Source: Buxus sempervirens (taxonomy: Eukaryota > Streptophyta > Magnoliopsida > Buxales > Buxaceae). From it: 64,000 nucleotides of DNA. The stretch is taken from assembly GCA_947561395.2 (NCBI GenBank), contig OX387185.1:30608213-30672212 (forward strand), given 5' to 3'. Positions 57,151 through 64,000 of the stretch are shown here, in pieces. Numbering within the stretch: the first letter of the stretch is position 1; each line of letters starts with the position of its first letter. The translations under genes and the position numbers were made by a program. The notes beneath the pieces were generated by a model. That model was given only the letters and a program-made list of their open reading frames with translations. It had not been told where the DNA came from and ran no database searches.

Positions 57151-58493
57151 GAGGTCTTTAAGATCATTCACTTTAGGATCCGAGAGGTCTTTAAGAGAGG
57201 TCTTTAAGCTTTCTATCAAATTTTGGCATGTCAACATCCTCATGAGTGGTAGCAGTAGCATTACCTAGTAGCCTTTGGAAATGCTGCACAAAAACGTCCT
57301 TAACCCCTATAAAGTCAGTAACTTTCTGCCCTTCATCATCATACACACTTTGAACGCTATTGAATGCCCTCCTTGCTACCAGATTATTGTGGAAAAAGGA
57401 AGTGTTGAGGTCCCCTTCTCTCATCCATAGAATTCGAGATTTCTGTCTCACTTGTGATTCCTCATCTTTCATCAACTGCATTAGCTCACATCTTAGAGCT
57501 CGCTCTCTTCTATGGAGCTCTTGACATGTGGGTCTGGATTGAAGCTCCTTCTGGCACAGCTCAAGATCACCACGAGCGGACTTGACCTTTTCCTCTAAGA
57601 GTGAGAATTTCATGCTCTTGCTCCATGCCTTAAGTCTGACTTTTACTTGCTGCAATTTCTTCACCACTCTAAACATCGGGGTTCCCAGTACCTGAACCTG
57701 CCATGCTTCTTGAATAATATGCAAGAATTCCTCATGGTCAGTCCAAAAGTTAAAAAACCTAAACGGTTTATTACCTTGAGGAGGCTTCGGGTACAACGAT
57801 ATGGTGACCGGGGAACGATCTGAAATCCCTGGGTTAAGGAACTCTGCTTCGGAATGTTGAAATTCAGATGCCCACCCTATGTTGGTGAGGGCACGGTCCA
57901 GCTTGCACGTGATCCTTCTATTGCCTTCACTTTGGTTAGACCATGAGTAAAACGCACCTTTGAACTTTAGGTCAAATAACCGAGCCTGATTTATAAAGCT
58001 GTTGAACTCCTGGGTTGGTCTCATTTTTATACTTCTACCACCAATCTTCTCATCATCCCTTCTAACACAATTGAAGTCCCCCCTTTACAAGCCAATATAG
58101 ATCAGTGAACTCCTTTTTGAGGTCATTCCATAGATTAGATCTTTCACTACAGTCATTGGATGCATAAATACATGTAACATAATAAGACTTTTTATTTACC
58201 ACAAACTCCACGCCACAGTGAATGAATTGGTCAGATGCCGATATCCTTGAGGCTCTGATTTCCTTTGGGTTGTACATGATCCATATGCGGCCCTTAAGGG
58301 CTTTATCGTAATTGGAAATTAGTTCCCATTGGGGAGCAATACAGCTCTTCACTACTTGGGCATTGATTGCCCTGACTTTCGTTTCAACAAGACAAACAAA
58401 AGATAGTCTGTTAACTTCAATCATTCTCCTTACCTCCAACTGCTTCGCGGGGGAATTTAATCCCCTAATATTCCATGTGGTGATCTTGATCAT
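57151..58493 (-). pseudogene. LINE-E ORF2, N-terminal part (endonuclease and linker)
   Basis: Start ATG at 58493 (MIKITTWNIRGLNSPAKQ), overlapping the ORF1 stop as ATGA. The frame shifts at about 58084 in a run of six G (five would keep WLVKGDFNCV in frame) and resumes from 58024. Later motifs: YSWSNQSEGNRRITCKLDR; GISDRSPV, where the catalytic His of SDH is Arg; PFRFFNFWTDHEEF; WMREGDLNTSFFHNNL; and MPKFDRKLKDLS. It is cut near 57200 by the LINE-C 5' end. GAGGTCTTTAAG occurs three times at 57151, 57184 and 57198, possibly part of a target duplication. RT is absent. Confidence 0.88.
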
Positions 58494-60007
58494 TTGGGGG
58501 GTGATGGTATATGCCTATCAAGCTTACGCTTGCCATCTTCAATTCCATATGACCTCTTGGCCATTTTCATTGCCACTTCATCAACAAGGATCTTTTTCTT
58601 CTTTCTATTCTTCCTTTTGGATGAACTATCTCCAGCACTTTCTCCTTCAAGGTGATCCATGCTACTTTGGTCCACCGAGGACAAAATCCCGAATCTATTC
58701 GGACTTCCATTCATGACCTGGTTCACGGACTGTCCTTCTACAAGGGCTTCCGTGGTGGCTTGATGAGGCATTTCAGGTACTACCTCGACGATGTTCCTAC
58801 ACTCTCCTTGTTCATTGTTAATTCTTTCTGGCATTACCATAGTCCCAATCACTTCTTTTCCTTTAGCTCCTACTATTTGCCAAGGTTCTAATTCGTCATT
58901 GGCACTGGTAGGCAGTGGCTCAACAGTCGGCATTGGCCCCACTTCTCCTTGTAACTCCACAATGTCATCATTCAACAATGTGTTAATATCACCACCTTGT
59001 GCCTGATTTGCCATTCTACCCGTGGGCTTCCATTGTTTCCTTCCTAGGTTGACTTTACACTTGTTATCATCATGCCCAAAAACCTTACAATAGTGGCAGC
59101 TCATGGGTTTCCAGTCATACTCGACATCAACTTGAAGCCCCTCCTCCAATCCATTTCCACATGTGCTGAGGAAAATATTCTTTGGCCACATACTATCCAC
59201 ATCAACTTCAACGCACACTCTAGCATACGAAAGACGTGTTCTCTTCTCCGTATGTTCATCCAGAAATAGAGGCTTACCCACCCCACTTGCCAAGAAACTT
59301 AACCCCTCCTCAGTCCAGAATTCCATTGGGACATTGTAGAGCTTTATCCAAATGGGTAGTTTACTTAGCTGGGATTTAACAAACTGCATGTTTGGCTCCC
59401 AATCTTTCAAGATTAAGAGACGTCCAGCTAGGTGCCATGGGGCTTCTTGCAAGACTCTTGACCTCACGCTTGCATCTTCAAATTTGAAAATGAAGAATCC
59501 ATTATCCACTGCAGAGACATTCACTTTGCCAAACTTCCGCCACAACCTTTCCACAAGGCTTTTCACCACACCGAAGGGCAATCTTTTGTCAAGAAAGTGT
59601 CCTACTAAACTCCCCTCCCAATGTTTAATCCCCTCCTCTACCACTGCAGGGGGAGGGCAAACCACTATCTTTCCATCGATAATCTCAGGCCTATGGTACT
59701 TCAGTTTTGTCTTAGAGCACTTCAGTAGGTCAAACAGCCTATTCCATGCTTTCTCAGGTCCTGCCTCCCCCTGAGAATTCAGGCCTACAGGTGGTTCAGT
59801 CTGCTGAACACAGCAGGAGCTCAAAATGGCAACGTTGACTCCTGGCTCACTTTGCATCTCAGGTTCATTTTGAGTAATACCACCTGCAGCAGCATTGGCA
59901 TGTCTGATTGTAGCAGTCGCAACAGTACCAGGTGCGGCAGACTGGCTAGGCAGTGGTGGGAACTCCAAATTTGAAGTCTCATGAGCCGAAACCACTGTTG
60001 AGTCCAT
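58490..60007 (-). CDS. LINE-E ORF1 protein (intact, 505 aa)
   Basis: Open from ATG 60007 (MDSTVVSAHETSNLEFPPL) to TGA 58490. The DUF4283-like domain covers about residues 115-290 (EEGIKHWEGSLVGHFLDKRL, VDNGFFIFKFEDA, QEAPWHLAGRLLILKDWEP, MQFVKSQLSKLPIWIKLYN, YARVCVEVD). The CCHC knuckle CHYCKVFGHDDNKC is near residue 300. An acidic linker follows, then the basic tail KRKNRKKKKILVDEVAMKMAK. It differs clearly from LINE-D/F ORF1, so LINE-E is a separate subfamily. Open but with broken ORF2; expression is unknown. Confidence 0.92.
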   Translation of the reverse strand: MDSTVVSAHETSNLEFPPLPSQSAAPGTVATATIRHANAAAGGITQNEPEMQSEPGVNVAILSSCCVQQTEPPVGLNSQGEAGPEKAWNRLFDLLKCSKTKLKYHRPEIIDGKIVVCPPPAVVEEGIKHWEGSLVGHFLDKRLPFGVVKSLVERLWRKFGKVNVSAVDNGFFIFKFEDASVRSRVLQEAPWHLAGRLLILKDWEPNMQFVKSQLSKLPIWIKLYNVPMEFWTEEGLSFLASGVGKPLFLDEHTEKRTRLSYARVCVEVDVDSMWPKNIFLSTCGNGLEEGLQVDVEYDWKPMSCHYCKVFGHDDNKCKVNLGRKQWKPTGRMANQAQGGDINTLLNDDIVELQGEVGPMPTVEPLPTSANDELEPWQIVGAKGKEVIGTMVMPERINNEQGECRNIVEVVPEMPHQATTEALVEGQSVNQVMNGSPNRFGILSSVDQSSMDHLEGESAGDSSSKRKNRKKKKILVDEVAMKMAKRSYGIEDGKRKLDRHIPSPPK

Positions 60008-60190
60008 GCCGTAAAACCACTGTTAAACCCGAAACCACTCAGGCGACAGCAGCCAATTCGAACCTCAGTCCAGCAACAGAATATAGACCACAGTTGAAGC
60101 CGAACTTGTATCTCCACAATCAGATCAGAAGAAGAATTCCGGAATAATCCTCCAACACGAGATTCCCAAGCATGCACAATCTGAGAAGAA
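60008..60190 (-). promoter_or_regulatory. LINE-E 5' UTR
   Basis: Short A/C-rich leader on the plus strand with no CACGAAC repeats. A near-repeat CACAATCAGATCAGAAGAAG / CACAATCTGAGAAGAAG lies at about 60115 and 60175, close to the head-to-head boundary with LINE-F. The boundary itself is approximate. Confidence 0.5.
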
Positions 60191-60966
60191 GAATTTCGGT
60201 GCTGTTTGTTTGTTGCTTTTTGTGCAGTTCTCCATCTCCATTTGTGTTTCCTGGTGCGGTTCGTGCGTTCTGGAGGTGCTGCTCGTAGTCGTCATCTGCA
60301 AGTGCATGCGAGCAAGCCTCTGGTTCCTGGTTCGTGGCTTCTGTCGCCGTCTGCAAGTGCATGCGAACAAGCTTCTGGTTCCTGAAGAAGGTTCGTGCCT
60401 GCTCGTGGTTTGTCTGTTCGAAGCTGGTTCGAAGTTTGTTCGAAGTTTGGTCGTGACTGTTGAAGATTGTTCGTGCCTGTTCGTGTTTGTTTGGAGATTG
60501 CTTGCTCGCCGCTACTCTTCTGCCCGGCGTTCTATTCTGCTCGGCATAACTGCTTTGCGTTCGTGCTTGCTCACGGTCTTCGAATGCTCCCCTTCTGTTC
60601 GGCGATATTCTTCTGCTTGGCGTTCGTGCTTGCTCGTGATTTCGAGCGTTATCCTGCTCGGCGTTAACCTGCTCGGAATTTTTTTCTGCTCGGGATTATC
60701 CTGCTCGTCATTATTGCATGTGGCTTCGAACGGAAACCTGCTCGGCGTTATTATTCTGTGCATCCCGTGTTTGCCGGTTGCTCGAAGACTGTCTCTGGAT
60801 CCTTGCTCGTGACTGCTTGGAGTTGTTTTGAAGCCGCCTGATCGTGCTGCTTCTGCCCGGAGCCCTCGTTCCTGTTTCGAGTTTCTGCTTCGGTTCCCGA
60901 CGTGAAGTTTGTTTGTGCTGCCTCTGTGGAGCCTCCTGTGTCTCGGGTTGAACTGGTTCTATCCGG
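60191..60966 (+). promoter_or_regulatory. LINE-F 5' UTR with GTTCGTG repeats
   Basis: About 780 bp with at least seven TTCGTG and several CTCGTG motifs (around 60257, 60331, 60389, 60470, 60478, 60556, 60620). Phrases such as GTTCGTGCTTGCTCGTG and CTGCTCGGCGTT recur. No supported coding. It lies directly between LINE-E and LINE-F 5' ends. Confidence 0.7.
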
Positions 60967-62679
60967 GTGAAACTGGCGCGTCCGAACCTGATAAACCCGA
61001 TGAACCCGACTGACCCGAACCAAACTATTTTCCCATCTTCTGATTTCCCGCCTTTGGTCGAGCCTGCAGTCCCAGCTGACCCTGGCAGTATGCTCCAGTC
61101 CTTTGACCCCTGCAACTTGAGATACTCAGGCCTTCGTCTCAGTCTGAGTTTCTCAGATCTGCCTCAACAGTTGCTGCCCCCTGCCACAACGAGGTTGTTG
61201 GTGATCTGCTCAATCCTGCTCCTTGTCAATACGAGGATCTTGCTGTTGCTGGGCTTCCCAAGACTTCCTCTCCGTTGGCTGCTGCTACCAGGCCGGTCTC
61301 TAGTGCTGCTGTTGCTACTGAGCTGCCTAGGCCCTTCTTGCTTGCAAACGAAAATGCAGGCTCTCCTAATGCACCTGCGGCAAACAATATGGATAATGCA
61401 TGGTCATCTTTGTTTCGCTCAGAGGTGGAGTTGAAGACCAAGCTTACTTACCATAATCCTGACATAGCTAATGGCCGGATCATTGTCAAACCTCCTCCTG
61501 AGGTTGCGGCAGAGGGGGTCAGAATTTGGAGTGAGTGTTTGGTTGGTTACTTCTTGGACAAAAAGCTCCCGCTGCAGGTGGTGAGAAGCCTTGTGAATCG
61601 GTTATGGGGTAAGATGGGAACTGTACATACGGCAGAGGTTGGAGATGGCTTTTTTATCTTCACATTTGCAAGTGCCCAGATGAGGGAAAGGGTTATCCAG
61701 GCGGCTCCATGGTATCTTGCTGGTCGATTAATGATACTTAGAAAGTGGGAACCGGGTATGCAAATGGTGAAATCTCAGATGGGAAAAGTTCCTATTTGGA
61801 TAAAAATTTTCAATGTACCAATGGAATATTGGACATCCTCCGGATTGAGCTATATTGCTAGTGGTATTGGCAAACCACTTTGGATGGATGAACCTACGGA
61901 AAAAAGGCAGAAGCTTCAATATGCTCGTGTTTGTGTTGAGGTTGACACCCAATGCTCCTTTCCTTCAAGCATCCTCCTGAGTACCCTTGATGAGGAGCTG
62001 GAAATTGAGGTCCAGTACGATTGGAAGCCTCAAAAGTGTGGCACTTGTAAGGTTTTTGGTCATTCGGATGCCAAGTGTTCTAAGGTGTCCCGGGTGTGGG
62101 TGCCAACAGGGAGAAGAGTGCAAGAATGTGTGGCACAAGGTGCTGAAGGCAGCATGGTAAATGAAAATCCTATGGATAAACCGGACCAAGGGCACAACAC
62201 TACTGAGGTAGAGGCAATTCCTATGGAGCAATGGAGAGTAGTTAATTATAAGGGGAAAGGAAAAGAAACTGTCCACTGAGGTGGTGGAGTCAAGCACTGT
62301 GCAGGAACTCCAAGTTAGTATTGGTGGAAGTCTTGTACCCCCGCAAGGGAATGATAGTCTTACGATACATGGAAATTCTATTGGTAACATTCCAGTACCC
62401 ATGCAAGGAACTGACGTTGGGGAGGGATTTGATACAAACGGTCAACCTTTGGAGACTCTTACCACACCCAATCGATTTGAGATCCTTGAGCAGCGGCCTA
62501 ATCAGCTGAGTACGCCAAATATCAATCCGAGTTCAAGCTCATCTTCAAAAAAGAAGCATAACAAGAGAAAGAAGAAATTACTAGTTGATGAGATTGCAAT
62601 GAAGCATGCAAAGAATATCGCAGCAAGGGATGACTCAGGTTTGAGTAATGAAGGGCACAACCCATCTCCTAATCCATGA
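60967..62679 (+). pseudogene. LINE-F ORF1 with two frameshifts
   Basis: N-terminal reading from 60967 or the ATG at 61000 gives TIFPSSDFPPLVEPAVPAD. The frame shifts near 61115 and continues ILRPSSQSEFLRSAST through to 62279: DUF4283-like domain (AAEGVRIWSECLVGYF, VPIWIKIFNVPMEYW, YARVCVEVD) and knuckle CGTCKVFGHSDAKC. A TGA at 62277 marks a second frameshift, and the C-terminus continues 62281-62679 (PNRFEILEQRPNQ, KKHNKRKKKLLVDEIAMKHAK), ending NP and overlapping ORF2 by ATGA. It is closest to LINE-D ORF1 by eye. Confidence 0.9.
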
Positions 62680-64000
62680 TTAATTTAGCCATGTGGAATA
62701 TTAGAAGGCTTAACAGCCCCGAGAAACAAGTTGAAATTAGAAACCTTATGGTCACAAAGAAGCTGAGTGTGATGGCTATTGTTGAAACAAAAGTTCGACA
62801 GGTTAATGCTCAAGTTATAAAGAATCTGATATCACCCCATTGGGATTTCCTTTCCAACTATGAGTGTGCTCTCAAGGGCCGTATCTGGATACTCTTCAAT
62901 TCCCAAGAAATTAAGCTTAGTAAGATTGAAAGTAGCTACTAGCACATTCATTGTTCGGCAGAGTTGGTTAGCATACACAAGAGGTGTTTTGTGACTGTCA
63001 TCTATGGGTCAAATGAGGCGATGGAAAGGCGTTCATTGTGGCGGCACCTCTTACTATCTTCATCAACACAGCCTTGGTTAGTTGTTGGTGACTTTAACTG
63101 TGTCCGGGTTTCCAGTGAAAAGTATGGTGGTAAGTACATTAATCGGAAGGCCACTGAGGAGTTTAACCAATGTATCGATGCATGTGGTTTAACTGAACTT
63201 AAGACCAAAGGGTTGGCCCACACATGGTGCAATCGAAGTGAAGGACAGAATAGAATTTCTTGCAGGTTGGATAGAGTGCTTGTTAACTTGCCATGGCTCC
63301 ATAGCTTGAGTCCTTCTGAAGTGAAGGTTCTTAATCCTGGCATATCTGATCATTCTCCTTTATTGGTCACGATTTTCACTCCAAGGCAGGAAGGTAAAAA
63401 ATCTTTTAGATTCTTTAATTTTTGGACTTCTCATCCGGACTTCCTACAGTTGGTTACTAATGCATGGGCAATGGAAGTCACTGGCTCGCCTATGTTCAGA
63501 GTAGCTAAGAGTCTCCAGAATGTCAAAGCAAAGCTCAAGGAGTGGAGTAAGCAGCTTAGGTTTGCTGAGTTATCCTCACAGGTACATGAACTTAGATCCC
63601 AACTAAATGTTGTTCAAAGGAAGCTGCATGATGACCCCAACAATAATCTCGTGTACCAACAAGAAAGAAGTCTTAGACACCAGTTATCCCGATGTCTTTG
63701 TTATGAAGAATCACAAATCAGGCAGAAATCAAGGGTACTTTGGTTGGCCGAAGGGGATAGCAACTCACGTTTTTTCCATAATTCCTTGGTCTCCAGAAGG
63801 GCAAGGAATCAGATCAACTGCATAATGAATGATGAAGGTATGAAAATAACTGATCCAATTGAAGTTGCTAATCACATTATCCAGCATTTTCAGGACACAT
63901 TGGGTACTGGTGTTGCTGGTACCACCTTGTCAATGCCTTATGGTGGTCAATGCGTTTCGGTTGAACAAAGACAAAGCTTGATGGAGGAGGTAACTTGCGA
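62676..64000 (+). pseudogene. LINE-F ORF2, endonuclease and linker, cut by the right edge
   Basis: MINLAMWNIRRLNSPEK... starts at 62676. Codon 89 is TAG (62940-62942) where relatives have Gln (SNQHIHC). After it the same frame is open to the window end: LVVGDFNCVRVSSEKYGGKY, TWCNRSEGQNRISCRLDR, NPGISDHSPLLVTIF (catalytic SDH intact), KKSFRFFNFWTSHPDF (the block LINE-D lost), then WLAEGDSNSRFFHNSLVSRR. RT lies beyond the edge. Except for the TAG and a G-to-R change (WNIRRLN) it looks well preserved. Confidence 0.92.

Noticed and set aside
60210-60812. 200-codon plus-strand open frame before LINE-F ORF1
   Set aside because: Cysteine- and leucine-rich translation of the GTTCGTG repeat region; no match to other LINE proteins.

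Overview
This window is plant nuclear DNA made almost entirely of nested retrotransposons. I found no host gene, tRNA, rRNA, CRISPR array or prokaryotic feature. The organism is very probably a flowering plant. The evidence is plant L1-type LINEs (ORF1 with a DUF4283-like domain and CCHC knuckle; ORF2 with endonuclease, reverse transcriptase and zf-RVT), a Tat/Ogre-type Ty3-gypsy element with two RNase H domains, a Tork/Tnt1-like Ty1-copia element, and several long LTRs with 5-bp target duplications. I cannot name the species.

Layout. 1-4195: LINE-A, minus strand, cut by the left edge at its RT active site. 4196-5440: part of a chromovirus-like LTR. 5441-11738: the 3' end of a Tat-type element (Tat-A), with a truncated LTR, polypurine tract, long noncoding 3' region and a gag remnant. 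11744-27067: a second Tat-type element (Tat-B), minus strand, with a 3.4-kb 3' LTR, polypurine tract, 3' region, integrase, two RNases H, RT and protease. It is interrupted by a 3.5-kb solo LTR (19835-23337) of its own family and lacks gag and a 5' LTR here. About 27080-29545: another chromovirus-like LTR. 29551-42307: a copia element split by a truncated LINE (31722-32577) and by an LTR (32658-41556, TSD ATCAT). That LTR carries a solo Tat-type LTR (33188-36206) and a second solo LTR (38697-40619) placed in a G-rich minisatellite.

42330-57150: an old minus-strand LINE-C broken by three plus-strand LINE insertions, each with a clear target duplication: LINE-G (43315-44861), LINE-H (46825-47179) and the nearly intact 6.3-kb LINE-D (48702-55012). 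57163-60190: LINE-E, minus strand, with intact ORF1 and broken ORF2. 60191-64000: LINE-F, plus strand, running off the right edge, head-to-head with LINE-E.

The most interesting signals lie outside the known protein domains. (i) In the Tat-type LTR family a perfect or near-perfect dyad sits 10-15 bp upstream of the TATA position, or of its degenerate counterpart in Tat-B, in four of four copies. In two copies the dyads form an array of exact 39-bp period, and one LTR repeats the array about 1 kb downstream; paired bases change together. (ii) All four LTRs carry a consensus 5' splice donor at a similar distance from the TATA position. (iii) 147-bp tandem units lie in their U3. (iv) LINE 5' UTRs are dense, divergent arrays of a GTTCGTG-like motif. 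(v) LINE ORF1 and ORF2 overlap at a conserved ATGA stop-start. (vi) Premature stops are repeatedly TAG where relatives have Gln, as expected from deamination at methylated CHG sites.
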